Positions 50,001-63,398 of a stretch of 64,000 nucleotides of DNA are shown piece by piece. The translations under genes were made by a program, and so were the position numbers. The stretch comes from Trogon surrucura. Lineage: Eukaryota > Chordata > Aves > Trogoniformes > Trogonidae. Numbering within the stretch: position 1 is the first letter of the stretch; each line of letters starts with the position of its first letter. The DNA is taken from NCBI GenBank assembly GCA_020746105.1, contig CM036619.1, positions 72,529,635 to 72,593,634 on the forward strand. Reading direction: 5' to 3'. The notes below the pieces were generated by a model. It did not search any database. It had not been told where the DNA came from and was given only the letters and a program-made list of their open reading frames with translations.

Positions 50001-52939
50001 GGATGGTTCTGGCTTACTCCTTTCCAATTTCTGCTACAGTCCCATTTCTTCTGCCTAAAAGCAACGTACTGAAAGGTGATAAAAATGAGATCCTGAGGAA
50101 ACTTTTCAAAGCACAGGGTTGTAAATATCAAATAACCTCTAGATCACCAAAAGCAGAAATTAAAATTCCACATGACTCCTTCTTATTAGAATTACTTTGT
50201 ACAAAGAGTTTCCTTCCAATGTCAAGATATAAACTTTCTTCTATGGGTGTTTTGTAACTAGTTGAGCATACTGTCAGTGCATTACTGGTATGTCTTTCCT
50301 TTCCAATGCCTTCAAATATCAAACATTAAGAAAATCAAGACCAGATAAAAACACAGCCAACACAAGACTGCAGTAAAACTCTTCTTCTTCATCATTCTTC
50401 ACGCACAAATACACCCTGCTGACTTGGAAACTTGTTTTGAGGTAGATCTGACTTTGAAGTCAAAGGAAGCTGTGACAAACACTCTGATGCAACTTTAATT
50501 CTGTTTTATGATGTACTGCAATCAAAGGAGTGGTAAATGAGGCCGTATTACTGGGCTACAGTTAAAGAGTTTTAGTAAGTCCTGAAATAACCATATGGCC
50601 CCATGAATAACTCCCTTAATGAACATCTCTATAAGGGGAATTCTAAAGAATGTGTTTTTCTCACTTCAGCAGGTGTTTTGTTTTTAAGATCATAGGACCA
50701 CTATATAATTGTAGATTAGTGATGGGCAAAAAAATGCTCCCTTTCTGGACATCTGCAATGTATTTTTAGGTGGAATACTGGCTATCAGATGGCATTTAAT
50801 TCTCATCAAATCTCAACTATCCTGAACTGAACAAGACATCTACTTCTGATAATATGGGGCTTTTTTAAGAGCTACAAAGATGATTAAGGGCTGCAATGAT
50901 GACCAGGGGACCAGAACATCTCTTATGAAGAAAGGCTGAGGGACTTGGGGCTTTTCAGTCTGGACAAGACTGAGAGGGGATCTTATCAATGCTTGTAAAT
51001 ACTTGAAGGGTGGGTGACAGAAGGATGGGGTCAGTCTTTTTTCAGCGGTCCCCGGTGACAGGATGAGGGCTAATGGGCACAAACTTGAACATAGGAAGTT
51101 CCATCTAAACATCAAGAGGAACTTCTTTCCTCTGAGAGTGGCAGAGTACTGGAATAGTCTGCCCAGAGAGGCGGTGGAATCTCTGTCTCTAGAGATATTC
51201 AAAACCCGCCTGGACACTGTCCTGTGCAACCTGCACTAGGCAAACCCACTCTGGCACAGGGGGTTGGACTAGATGATCTCCAGAGGTCCCTTCCAACCCC
51301 TAACATTCTGTGATTCTGGGAAAGGCTTAGCTGCCTCCTTTCTTACTTTTTCAGAAAACAGCCATCATCCCTGGCTCCGCTCCTCAGTGACTAGTTGTCA
51401 ACCCTGAGCCTTTTTTTTTTTGGTTTTAAAGGGTCCCTTCTCTCTGCTTCCCGAACCCAGCTGCCAGTGGGTTTCCCTTTCCCAGATCACATTTCCCTTT
51501 CTCCTTGTGTTTCCTGCAGGAACAGGACACAGAGAAGCTTTCCATCCTGCCACTGCCAGTTCTTCTGGACAGATAATACAGAAACACTACATCATATAGT
51601 AGGAAAACAGTTACTTCTTCAACATCACTGTATTGTTTAAACTAGTAAAAACTATTGAAGCTATCTGAGGAAATGAAAATTTCAATTTACCAATCTCTCT
51701 GGTTAATACTATCTTTTAGCTCCTCTAGAATATGGCCAGAAAACTGAAAAGCAAAGAAAGTGATCTCAGTTCCCCAGAGGCAGTTCTGAAAATTTCTATA
51801 TTATACCCCCCAGATAAAATCAGAGCCTCTTCCTTAACCTGAGGCTAGACCAAAAAGAGAATCTTCTGAGATAATAATACAGGCTTAAAATTTTCTCTGG
51901 ATGGGGTAGATTTCCAGATTTAAAGAGGATATTGCCAGGAATGAGCTATAAATGATTGTGAGTCAATGACTTAAATACAATCTCAATTTATATCAGTCTT
52001 AATACATATATTTTATCTATGTTGCCTGAGCCATAAAACTTTAGTCAGCTTAGGGCTTTTCATGGCAAAGGCAGGAGCAGCTTCATATGCATCGAAGCAC
52101 TCACATCTAATTGAGACTCCAGATTTGGATTTTGAGACAGCTGGAAACTTTTATTAAGTACTGACACTTCTTAGAACTTTATTAGGATTGAATCAAACTA
52201 CATCTTAAAATAAAAAAAAATAAGATAAAAAGAAAAAAAAATCAAGGGGATTTTAAAGCTCACTATGCTGAGAAAACTAATCTTATTTTAATTTATACTA
52301 CCAGTATGCAATCATACAGTCGAGGAGTTTGCAAGGTACCATCTACTATGACCATAAATTTGTCCATTCTTTCAAAACCCCAATGTAGTCTGTTCCCATA
52401 AAGTTGGCTATTCTGTGCTTTAATGTTAAGTACAAAATTGCTCTGTGTGTGTATGCATATATACATAAAAATATATAAAATATTAAGATTAAATACTATA
52501 TTAGAATATTCAAAGTTGAAGGAAAAAATCCATTTAAATTCAGTTGTAATCACTTAAACAGCTATTATGGTTCATCATTTAAATTATGTCCTGAATTAGG
52601 AGCCTAATTTCTAGGTTTTTTTCCTTCTTTCATGTTCTTGGCTGATCAGGTACACACAGCTCCTGACATCTTCTAGACAGTTTGGGCACTGTCTGTGCAA
52701 CACACAGATGCTCTTTTTGGATGTTTAGTTTCAGTTTGTTCTCATTCTACAAATTTATATAAAGCAAAGAAATACACACAATCAAGGACTTGCAAGTTTT
52801 ATCTTCTAAGAGAATAGGTTTTGTTACTTAAGAGTAGAAGAATCTCTTACGAATAAAGAATAACAACAGTTTATATACGACATTCAATAAAATAAATTGT
52901 TAAAAATCCATGCTGTGGGAGATACATTTTGCCACTTAC
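47070..52939 (-). other. FHOD3: FHOD3 intron before the microexon, 5.9 kb
   Basis: Contains one CR1 copy (50873-51319). Otherwise AT-rich with no supported feature. Confidence 0.85.
50873..51319 (+). mobile_element. CR1 LINE 3' fragment in a FHOD3 intron
   Basis: A plus-strand CR1 3' segment that begins near CAAAGATGATTAAGGG and includes TATGAAGAAAGGCTGAGGGA, GGAAGTTCCATCTAAACATC and AGAGATATTCAAAACCCGCC. It ends with GGTTGGACTAGATGATCTCC and ATTCTGTGATTCTGG. It is antisense to FHOD3, in the intron between the 47.05-kb and 52.94-kb exons, and has no intact ORF. Confidence 0.93.
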
Positions 52940-53132
52940 ATCTGTTATCATTTTCCCTCTGGTCTTGTTCCTTTCCCTGTGGTTAGCTCGTTTCTGTTTT
53001 TGCTGCAGAACTCGTTCCCTGGTGGTGCGGTATTCCAGAGCAAATTCGCTAATTATCTTGCAGAACTTATTGATGTTGACTTCACGTATTGCATAGGGAG
53101 GATGGCCCATAAATAATAAAAATGAGTGAAAC
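52940..53132 (-). CDS. FHOD3: FHOD3 exon (end of FH2 domain), 64 codons
   Basis: This 193-bp exon has acceptor TTTCCCAG|G and donor GAT|GTAAGT. It completes the split arginine codon and ends at phase 0. The peptide starts [20 protein letters not shown], has [20 protein letters not shown], and ends in a strongly basic stretch ([17 protein letters not shown]) followed by MITD. This is the FH2 C-terminus and the basic segment after it. The MITD junction is where the muscle-specific acidic microexon is inserted in FHOD3, and that microexon lies 5.9 kb downstream at 47046-47069. Skipping or including it keeps the frame. Confidence 0.95.
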
Positions 53133-54811
53133 CTGGGAAACAAGGCAAAGGGATAAAACTCTTTATTGATGGTTTCTGGGGGAAGAAAATCTACCTTTCA
53201 GTGAATCCATTTATTACTTTATTAGCTCCCATAATTTCTTTTACGCTAGAGAATTCTCATGGGCACTTTGCATAACAATGGCATGTTTTATAATTAAAAC
53301 CGTGAGAGTCTAGTCTATGATAACTTCATCCCAGTCAACTTTCCCAGGCTGATGCAGGAGATAAGATGTTTATGGAACTCCATCTACTTTATATGACTAA
53401 TTTGGCATGTCAATGACCAACTTAATTTCAGCTATAGAAAAAATATTTATTAAGTTTCAATTCTGTTTGTTTGTATTAAGCAGCTTCAAAGAGGCTGTTA
53501 GGATGTTGGGGAAAGTCTAGACAAGAAGAATGCAGATTTACAGGCTAGCACACACAAGAAGGAAAGAATTTCTGGTTCACAAAACTGAACATAAAATTAT
53601 TTTATCTACCAAGTACTTTGTTTTTGGATACTCTCAATTCACAGTTTTACTGCTTCTCGTGGCATTCAGAGCTTTTGTACTATTTGCAGTATTTACTATC
53701 ACTATTTACAATAGTGCACTGAATGTTTAAAAATGTATGGGAATTCCTTTTAGCTTCGTGTACATCCCTGGTGCTAAAGTCTTCCCAAACCTAGAAAGGT
53801 GCAAGTATATGGATACATTTTTTTGAGAACTACAGTAGTAGTTGCAGGACACAACAGAAAAAAAAGTTACTATTTTTCTTATTTGTGCAATGCGTATGAT
53901 AAATACAATGGAAGAACGGTGAACTCACTTCGCTTTCACTGCAATTAGGATTTTGCTTATGGCAAGAAAACCAAGTCATGATGAAAACAAAAGAAGAGTT
54001 GAATCAGCTTCTTAAGTGTATGTCCACAAATCTGGGATCATTTGGAATACAGATTTTAATTCTGACCACACCAATTTGGAAGTTATTCAGAAGCTGGAAC
54101 ATCTCTCCAAATTTCACTAATAAGCAGGAACACAGATAAATTACTCAGATGATTCAAGCTACATTTATGAATCTGAAAAAGAAAAAGTTCAGGTGCATTG
54201 CAGAATTATCATGAACATGTACACTTCAAAGCACTGCAACTACTGTTAACTCCATTGGATGAAACTAAACCCAACAGCAGCTCCTAAGGAGAGGAATCTT
54301 AATCTGTCTTCTGCTCCATAGGCGTAAAACACAGAGCTGTAGATCTTGCAGATAGGAGTGGTATTGCCTACAGAAGAACCCATTATAGAAGACTCATTTC
54401 AACTTCTACACATGATTTGTCATTAGAACTTTTTTCTTTTGCTATAGCCTGTTTTTGTTTATTGAACAGTAAAGCCAACTCCTCCCCAACAGTATTCAGG
54501 GAAAGACAGAAAATAAAGTGACTTAACCATAAAGTTGCTAGCTTTTAGGGACTAGGAGTCAAAAGACTCAGTTATGGCACCTTGGAAATAAATGCTTGCC
54601 TGGATCATTGCTTCTTTTCATCAGAAATAGAGAAACTTTCTGGAGTGGGGATCTTTCTTAAAGAGCACCTGTATGCACCACATACATCCTGGTAACATTT
54701 CTTGCTGGAATGTGGGTTAAACACTTACAGAAAACATATTTATGATGCCATAATTTATAAGTTTAGTAAGTAATTTATCAAGATACTGCTGTCACCAATA
54801 TAATTTTCTAC
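53133..54811 (-). other. FHOD3: FHOD3 intron, 1.7 kb
   Basis: No feature recognised inside. Confidence 0.85.
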
Positions 54812-55002
54812 CTGTTAATTATTCTTCTATGAACAATCTTCAGGATTATGATTCTTTCTGCACAGTCTTTAAGAAACTCAGACATTTTTTGCTTTAGAGT
54901 TGGCTTCATTTCATGCTTTGCTATAGCCTTAAGGTGATCCCATGATGCTTTGCATCGTCTTTCCATCTGACACAAGTTTTCCTGGAGTTGTTCAAAGTCA
55001 AC
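54812..55002 (-). CDS. FHOD3: FHOD3 exon (FH2 coiled-coil region), 63 codons plus split Arg
   Basis: This 191-bp exon has acceptor TTTTTTTCAG|GTT and donor AACAG|GTAGAA. It starts at phase 0 and ends in the middle of an arginine codon (AG|G). The peptide begins VDFEQLQENLCQMERRCKAS, continues through LKAIAKHEMKPTLKQKMSEF and ends ILKIVHRRIIN. It forms the long basic and acidic helices of the FH2 coiled-coil and post region. A 7.6-kb intron separates it from the previous exon. The matching 1-base start of the next exon confirms the junction. Confidence 0.95.
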
Positions 55003-58000
55003 CTGAAAAAAAGACAACAAAATGTAACACTAAGTGAAAACACTGTGGTAGTACCCTTGGATATTTGAACAGTGCACTGTACGTACAAGAAAGGGTCAAT
55101 GTAGTGGCAGCACAACATTAATTCACGTTATTAATTACTACTAAACAATTAAGAAATAGCTTTATCATACTTTGTCTAGACACGAATGTTGTTAAGGAAA
55201 ACTGAAAACAAAAAAATACACACATATTTGGTTTTAGTCTCGGGGGCCTATCACCTAAAGAAGGGTCAGTAAAACAGGGATGTGGTTTTTTCCTTGCTAA
55301 TAATTTCAAGCCTGCACTAAGCAACTACATGACTCAGTTATTTCTGAGGTAATACAAAACTTTTTCTTTTTCTTAATCCTTTTCTCTACTACTCATAGCT
55401 TTTTATACCCTGTTTACTGCTCACTGTTGTACCCGGCCAACACCTCTTCAATTAAGGAAGCACTTGGATCTATTCCCTAGCCATGCCCTGACTTGTTAAT
55501 AGATGATCTCCTTCTAATCACAAAATTCATGGGGCAGAATTTTTTAAAGCTCTACTGAAAGTAAATGTCATTTAGTGATCTCAGCACCAACTTTCACCCC
55601 TTGATATACAGTACGAATTGGCTGCCCTGTAACAAGATCATACAATGGCTTTGAAAGTCCCTCAACACAGTTAAAATAAATGACTGCATCCTAGAGTAAT
55701 AGTCATCAGGACAGAAGCCAACACATTCCACGGAAGACGCGAGAGAGCTTCTCCTTTATTCGTCAACCAAAAAAGGTGTTCAGATCACAACAGCCTACAG
55801 GAGACATTCAGGATGTGTTGCTAACAACCGGACAAAATGGATTGACGACACAGCCACAGCACACGACAGATGAAAAAAGTAAAACTACCCAACAAGTTCT
55901 TGAATTCTGAAGAAAGGAAATATTTATTTTACAATACCACTTTAGAGTTCAGATGAACCCAAGCTATAAAATACAGATTGAGCACTCAGATTCTAAACAC
56001 GTCAGTGTTTGGGATGTCACAGTCTGGTACTCCAGTTAATTCCTTAACGCTAAATGAAAAGAAGTGTCAGAGACAGGTTTTAGTTCACTCTTTTCAGCTG
56101 TGTGCAAGCACCCACTGCTGAGACCTATACTGAGCATAGCCATAAGAAATACATTATTATTAAAAAGCTCCTGGTATTGATTTGATTTGGTTTTGCTGTG
56201 ATTTATAAAGTGATGAATTTTTCCTCTTCACAAGGAAATAAAAACAGCCTTTGATCCATTCTGCTATCCAGAAAAGCCCTGCAGGCAGAGCAGCTGTGAG
56301 GTTTTTGTTTTCCTTATATCCATATCAATGCCGATGTTTTAAAAGTCCTTTCTAGGTCAGTATTTTCGCTGTTGATGATAAACACATTGCTGCTTTCCAT
56401 AGATGGTATATCTAAAACACATATGGGGAAAAATACTAGCATTCCTCCTAAAAAAAAAGAAAAAGGCAAGAGGAAGTTTTACTACTAAGAATTATCCAAC
56501 ATGGTTGGGGAAGTCTCCCAGCCCCCATAGCAGAGAAATTTAATTTTATGATATTTTATGACAGCTTTCACTGAAAAAAGAATGAGTTTAAGCTCTCAAA
56601 CAGCTCTGAGGTTGCCGAGGTCCAAGAGATATCTCTGGAGAACAGCATATCTGCAGGGAAACGAAGTGGAGGATTCCCTGCCCCCTGAAATCTGCCAACA
56701 GCAGATCCTAAGGAATCTGATATCCTCAGAACCTTTTCTCTCTTCACTGTGAGGCCAAATGCATAGTGGAAATAAAGAAGCTTTTATGTGTTCTGAGCAG
56801 CAGCACTCCAATGACCACATTGCCAACAAACCCTTCTTTTTTATACACATTTATATCATAAAAGAGTGGGTACTTGCATCAATGGAAAATGTAAGTTAAA
56901 TACAAATCCATCTGAAAAGCAAAAATACAGCCTCACTTTAACTGATGTAATCAACCATGACAGATGAGCACAGTGGTCTAAACCTAGATCTAATATTTCC
57001 AGAGACAGTCTATCCAAATAGGATTTAAAGACTAGTTTAGGTGACACAAGCCCTTCAGGGTCAGTCCGATTCAGGAAACCATTGGTGTAAGTCACTGATG
57101 GGCAACTTCAAAAATGAAAATAAACCCATTTTTCAATTTAATGCAATACCATATTTTGCACAAATGACACGCAGACCAAGAATGAAACCTTCCAACCACA
57201 TGCCAGCAGTGCCAGCACTCTTTTCAATCCCTTTATATCATTATTTATTGTTTGCTGCCATAGTAACAGATGAGTGGGCCATAAACAACAACACAAAAAA
57301 ATACTTCTCACTTCATTGGGCTGAGAGTTCAATATTCAGTTCAGACCTAGTGTCCAAAGGACTTCTGTTCTCACTGGTTTTTACTAGACTCAAAATTGCC
57401 ACCACCATCAAATGGCTCAGTATATAGTTCCCTGCCCATTCAGGTTCCGTGAAACCTAGTCCTTGAAAAGGGCTGTTTTTTTCAAGTTAAATTCCATGCT
57501 GTACATCCAATATCACTTGCTATGTATACAAGTTTAAAAGCATCTAATTCACGAAATACTAGACCATGCTCCTTTCAGGCAGGGAGCCTTTATCGTCTTC
57601 AGGCTGGGATGTTTCTCTTTGCGGCTGCAAACATCTCATGGCAACACAGGAATTGGACTCTTACATTTTGTGAAAGAGAGGAAGGGCTGTTTTGAGGTGT
57701 CATTGGGAATGAAATGCATTGACTCAAACGTCAAGTGCCTTCTGCTCTATATTCCCTAGGGCAGCATATACAATTCCAGGTATGCATTGCCATGCACAGC
57801 AAACAACTGTGGTCACTGTGAGATAACAGGTCGTTTTTCTTCAGCATTCCCTCAGCTGGAATGTGCTTTACACATGTTTCCTCTTCCAAATCTCCTCTAG
57901 TCTCTGGGCTAAGCTCCACCACTACTAAGAGTACAAACCCATCCCAAAATCCAAGGTGCTGCACCTGATTACACTCACGTTTCCTGCCTCCTGTAGTTAC

Positions 58001-61000
58001 ATTCAGCCTTTGAACAGTGTCAAAAATGTCACAACTGGGCTGAAGTAAAAAAACAACACAACAAAGAAATGAAGAGAAACTGGTGAAGCTCAGGTTTCTG
58101 CTTAAAAAGCGTTTCTTTTCAAAATCACTGTAAACTATCCCGAGGTTTTTTTGGAAGGCCAGTGAAGAACTTGTTATGTAGCCTCAGTATTCTTGTATAG
58201 ATTTTCTGTTGCTTGATACTATATTTATTGTTTATTGGTAGAACGTGTTTCTTTTAGTGGTGAATGCATCAAATCCAGGTATTTTCTAAGGAATACCTGT
58301 ATCTCTGCATTTTTACCCTACTCACAAGGTGCCTTAAATAAAAGACTGATGCTTTCACATGACAAATCTTGCCTTAAATTTACAATAAAATGACAACTAT
58401 TTTATCACACACCATAAAGATATACAGAATCACAGACAAAATCTTTCTCCCTTCAAAATTCAAGACATTTTCTGCAGCAGACCACAACCTAGTCTGAATT
58501 GTTTATAATTTAGGGTCAGACTGTTTGTTCTCACATTATTAAAGGGATGCATTCTGGCAGGGAACATGAAATCTTTCTCTTTTCCTGAGCTGGTTCAGTG
58601 CCAGAGGAAATTCTGAGAATTGCTCCTTGCAAACATACTGTCATCTGAGTGCAGCGACCTTCTGTGGCACATGTTCAAAACTTTTGTCTCCTCTGGTATT
58701 TCCACACTGGCTTGCTTCACCAAATGTCACAAGAATTATACCAAGACCAACGTCAGTCCAACTTGCACAGTGTTGGTCACACATTTTTAGTGAAGCAGAT
58801 GCCAGCTCTCAAAAGGAAGCAAAATATAAAGGAGTTTCTGTCCAGACATGTCTAATTCTAGGATAAGAGGTAGCATCTCACCAAAATAATTTTGGAAATA
58901 AGAACACCTGAATCAATCCACTAATTAAAAATCAAAGACAGAGGAATGACTGAGGTATGACCACATGAGTCTACCCAGTTGTATGCAAATCTCCACTGCA
59001 TTTTAGTGCCTTAAACAATCTAAAGTAAACACATTAATATGGGATCTTTTTGCAGATGCTGTACGTCAGCTCCCACAATCTGGGATGAGGAGGAGCGGTA
59101 CTGATAAGAGGTGGTGTAGGTCCCTTCAGACAGTGTTATGGCACCTGCAACACTGCTTGCAGTCATTTCACCTGGAACATTATTGAAACACCACAGTGCC
59201 TCATGCACATGTGCTAAACTTTATTTGCTCTCTTTCAGACAAAACCACAAAGTCTCCTTTGCTGCTGAAGCTTCTTCCCCCTTGCCCAAGCCTGCCCTGC
59301 AGCCAGTAGGATCTGCCTCACCTTGCTCTGTCTTCACCTTTGTTCCTGTCAGCCCCTGCCAGGAGCCGTGTCCCTGCAGCTGATGCCACAAGAACTGATA
59401 CAATTGTAAGAGACCTTGCATCCTCCAACCCCTTTATTCCATGGTAAATAGTTTGACTTCTAGCATTTATTTTTCTTTGAAATAATGTAGGGAACGCATA
59501 CTTGAATGATAATTGCACATGAATACTTCCTGTCAAGCAAGACAAGAGAAACCTCAATGAAGCAGTGCAGGAGGCAGCACAAACTTCCCTGGTTTGTTTT
59601 TTTTTTTTCCTTTCTCTGTTCTCTGCTTCCCAGCACAGCAAGCAGAAGCTACAGCATGCCAGAATGGCACTTCTGTTTCACCTCTCTCTCCATGCCTCCC
59701 TGCTAAGTCCCTTGTAGGGCAGCTGCAGGATTCCTTCTCGCCTGCGGAAGCCTCAGTCTTGTCCTAAGTTCTTTCCTACCAGCAATCCTTGCCCACTCCC
59801 CTGCGTTGTTAACATCTCCTACTGCTTATGTCTGTAAGACACCTGCTTCTCCATTGCCTGGTATCTAATCTGCAACTAATCAAAGTGTCTTGCTGCAGGG
59901 GTTAAAAATCAGCCAGAAGTGTGGCATCTTGTAAGTAAATTAAAATTAGAGGGACAAAAGGACAATTGCTGTTTTACTTTATGGAGCTGGCCAGTTTTCA
60001 GAGGTATGGGGAAAAAACACTTATGGGCTTGAGAGAGAAGACGAACACTTTTAGTAAGAATATAATTTTTATTCACTAACAGAGAAGATACTAGTGCTGA
60101 TGCAATCCCTCCTCACTGTATTGGTAAGAAAACTTCTAAGAATAATCACGAGCTTAATTGCAGAAATCTGGGGGTCTGTTTCAGTATTAGATACATCAGT
60201 TCCAGTACAACTAACTGCAGCAAAAAACAACTTAAAATATATTTTTTTTAAAAAAAGCAAGTGCTTTTAATAATGAGATACAAAACAGTCAGTGCCCTGG
60301 AATGACCTTATATATTTTTATACAACTATGAATACTTTTATTTACCTAGAATTCTACCTTTTTTGTACTTTTTTTTCACTTGCGTCTGGCTTCAGACCTT
60401 CAAGTAAAGACCACACGTTTTGCAACAACTATACCATTTTGTTTCTGGTCCTTCCATCTCCTTCTTTTTGAGGCGGCCTGTTCTCTTTGTGGGTTTTTCC
60501 ATGAACTGAGCCTCAGGAAATTCTCAAATGATGTACATCTCAGGGGAAGGGGCATCTCTGTTTATCTACAGGATGGAAATTGTTTAGCCTTTGTGGTTTC
60601 TGAAAGATGTCTGTAGACAAAATGGAGCTCAGAATACAGCCTAATCCACAGTGAAATATTAGTTCTCCTTTCCTGTCAGCTTTCCTAAACCAAGATTTTG
60701 CCTCGTCTGTGAACATTCCCTTGAAGAGGGCAGCCTGGATGGCTTCCACATCCTAACTCTTTGATTTGTGGCAGCTAAGATCAAGTGGGAATAGAGTTTG
60801 TTACAGTAATCCATCAGTGGTGTAACACATGCAGGAACATCCCAAGGAGGGAGACCTTGGGCATCACAGGGAAGGTTAAGGCTATAATTCCTCTTAATGT
60901 GATTTTGTCTGGCCTTTTCCGAACTTCATCCGCTTTGGGCAGGGCCACTAGATCAGCAAACCACACACTGGAAGACTGTGCTTAATTTTGAATGCTCTTG

Positions 61001-61153
61001 GACCTAAAAATTTTTTATTAGTGACAGCATTAGGTTAAAATTTCTTCCACTTTCTAAGAATGAGAAGTAGAAGACTCATTTGAGAGTACACCATAGGTGG
61101 CAGTGGTGTGGATTTTGGAAAACAAGGGGTCTTTCTTTTACAGTAATTTTTGT

Positions 61154-61197
61154 TTTAGTGATTAAAAAGTGAATATTTAGTGATTAAAAAGTGAAAT
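61154..61197 (+). repeat. 22-bp tandem duplication
   Basis: Two adjacent near-identical copies of a unit beginning TTTAGTGATTAAAAAGTGAA, in a FHOD3 intron. A recent slippage-type duplication; no function is implied. Confidence 0.85.
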
Positions 61198-61389
61198 AAT
61201 TTCTTAACAGAGAGAAGAAGCAGACGACAGCACAAGTAGAATAGACAAACATAGCAAATGTAACATTTATAAGGTGAGGTTGGGACACTGTTTGGTATTG
61301 TTTAACCCATTCTAAAAAAGATGACTGAGAAAAAGTATGAAATGGTCCAAAAAAAAAAAGATTTTAAAAATGTAGAAGGATAATTTGAG

Positions 61390-61496
61390 ACTCAGACAAG
61401 GATCTGGGCAGCCTGGTTTAATTTGGTCTTGCACTGAAAAGGATGATGGACCAGATGACCTTCAGGGGTCCTTCCCAACCTAAGTTATTCTACGAA
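61390..61496 (+). mobile_element. Old CR1 3'-end fragment in a FHOD3 intron
   Basis: A diverged fragment recognisable by GGACCAGATGACCTTCAGGG then GTCCTTCCCAACCTAAGTTA and TTCTA, the characteristic CR1 3' end. It is clearly older than the other copies. It sits in the intron between 55.0 and 62.6 kb, antisense to FHOD3. Confidence 0.8.
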
Positions 61497-62635
61497 ATGG
61501 AGAGATAAAATAAGTTCTGACTGCTCAGTATATTCAGACAGTAAGTTTTGAAACTGGCAAATTCAGACAAAATTAATTAATGAATCCATTGTCACAAGGA
61601 CTTCTCTAGGAGCCAAAATAAGATTTTTTCATTTTTTTTAAAAAAAGTTGTATTGTGCAGGTTCCCCCTGCTCTAAATATCCAAAGAAAGTGGGTTTGGG
61701 GAAATATTTCCTCCATTTTATGCATATATTGAGTATTATAGCTCATGAAATCTAGGAGAGATCTTCGTCCTCCTTCAAAGCCTCTCATAGCTCTCCTCTT
61801 AAGCTGGTAATGGTCACTATCTGAATCTGGACTAGGTGGACACTAGTATTATCTGCTGTAACTATTTCCATTTTCACGTGAGACATGAGTTAAAACCAGA
61901 ATTTTCATGTCTGTCATCTCCTGATGATAATCTGCCATGTTTACTCCATTAATCAAGTAATGTACTGTTTTTTTAAGGGTCAGTCATGAAACCTCACACA
62001 CTGAGAGCTCCAAGAGTGAGGTTACAGTGTTTCTATCATGCCTGCTAAGAGCAGTAATTAATAATCTGCACACCACAAGGAGCCACTGACCAGACACATG
62101 CATTAGCCAAGGGACTACCACTTTTAAAAAAAGAGGTGCTGCCACAGTTTTCCATTATTTCTATTTATCTTCTCTAATTTCTATCATCAAAATGAGGAGG
62201 ATAGAAAAGGAGTTAAATATAATATTTCATTCTGGAAACAATTTTATCATGGAAAAAGTTCATTCCCTCTATGCCCTTAAAAAATATTTCCCCAAAGCAC
62301 AAAATAAATATATTTGAAGGTATTGGTTGAATAAAGTTTTAACCTCGAAATAGTTATTTATATACATTAATCATGTATATAACATTAAAACGGCTGTCAT
62401 GACATGGTCCTCTCTTAATGTATGGTTGAGGAAACCACCTGACAGCCAGAGATAGAGCTCAAAAGAGAAAGTACTAGCATCTTTGAAATTCAGTGGGAAT
62501 GACACAACGAATCCACATTCATCAAAAAGTGCTGTGACCAGAAAGCAACAAAATCAAAGAATAAAATAAAATCTTAAATATTTCACTTTAAAGAGTTTTT
62601 CTAAAAACGTGTATGTATTTACCCACTAGACATAC

Positions 62636-62797
62636 CTTGGCTGACCTAGTGATGGCCCCGATCTCTGAATAAAGATCAGTACTGTCTGGGAACTTTTCCA
62701 CCACCATAGTGCAGACGTGGTGCAGGAGGGACTGCTTGTGCACCGTGTCCTTGACTTCTGGAACCTTCTCGAGGTAGCTCAACTCAAAAGCTTTGGC
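62636..62797 (-). CDS. FHOD3: FHOD3 exon (FH2 domain), 54 codons
   Basis: This 162-bp exon is phase 0 at both ends. The acceptor is CCTTACAG|GCC and the donor AAG|GTATGT. The peptide starts [20 protein letters not shown], includes [17 protein letters not shown] and ends AITRSAK. This is the helical stretch of the FH2 domain after the GNFLN motif. It is separated from the preceding exon by a short intron of about 480 bp. In formins this part of FH2 belongs to the knob and coiled-coil region that supports the head-to-tail dimer around the actin barbed end. Nothing in the frame is broken, so the gene is under coding constraint here. Confidence 0.95.
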
Positions 62798-63278
62798 CTG
62801 TAAGGGGAGAAAAAAAGGAACCAATAAAAAATAGAAATGTTTACTTTTTCCCTTGCAGATTAGTAGCCAGAAATGATGACCATGTAGGGGTAGAGGGGAA
62901 AGAGAAAAATAATAATCCTACTTATTGAAAAGAAGAAGAAACATTGCTTTTATTTTTAACTTGCTGAAGAGTAGGTCTAAAATCAGCCCATCTGCAGTGA
63001 AACGACTCATGACACAGTTCTCACAATATAAAAGGGGAGAATCAACACTAAACTCAGGGGAGTTACACCAGAAGACTGCCTAGCTCCACATTTCCCTCAG
63101 GTTATGCTAAAAGAGGCAAAGAGCACCCCAACACACAATAAAAATAAAAGCTAGGTTCTGTATTCTAAATTACTTTTCTGGTACAAAACAAATACCAGAC
63201 TGCAACGATCATAATGGTTTTGACTTCTGTTTTTTTAAGGAAAAAGCTGCAGGGTAAATACTGGGACATCAGGCTTAC
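62798..63278 (-). other. FHOD3: FHOD3 intron, 0.48 kb
   Basis: A short intron within the FH2-coding part. Nothing else seen. Confidence 0.85.
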
Positions 63279-63398
63279 ATTGGTTCCATTCAGAAAGTTC
63301 CCAATGGCTAGTAGAGTAGAAAGGATAAATCCCAAAGTTTTATTGTGCTCCAGTTGGTCCATTCCTTCCTTCAGGTCTAGAAGTGGTTCTGCAACTTC
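63279..63398 (-). CDS. FHOD3: FHOD3 exon (FH2 domain, mid part), 40 codons
   Basis: First FHOD3 coding exon visible in this window. FHOD3 is a formin that nucleates and elongates unbranched actin filaments and is needed for sarcomere organisation in heart muscle. The exon runs from an acceptor reading TTTTCATGGCAG on the minus strand to a donor AAT|GTAAGC and is exactly 120 bp, phase 0 at both ends. It encodes EVAEPLLDLKEGMDQLEHNK followed by a segment with the FH2 signature AIGNFLNGTN. This is the conserved helix and GN-x-x-N core of formin homology 2 domains. FHOD3 is preferred over FHOD1 because the downstream exons, including the acidic microexon and the C-terminal tail, match FHOD3. The N-terminal part of the gene lies beyond the right edge. 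Gene identity is recognised from the family; the splice sites are seen directly. Confidence 0.95.

Larger units (their letters stand above)
55003..62635 (-). other. FHOD3: FHOD3 intron, 7.6 kb
   Basis: Contains the old CR1 fragment at 61.4 kb and the 22-bp tandem duplication. The longest ORF (57041-57427, plus strand, 128 codons) has no recognisable family or splice support. Confidence 0.85.

Noticed and set aside
50840..51229. 129-codon minus-strand ORF
   Set aside because: It is the antisense of the CR1 fragment at 50873-51319.
57041..57427. 128-codon plus-strand ORF in a FHOD3 intron
   Set aside because: No recognisable family, no splice context, and an overlapping ORF on the other strand; consistent with chance.
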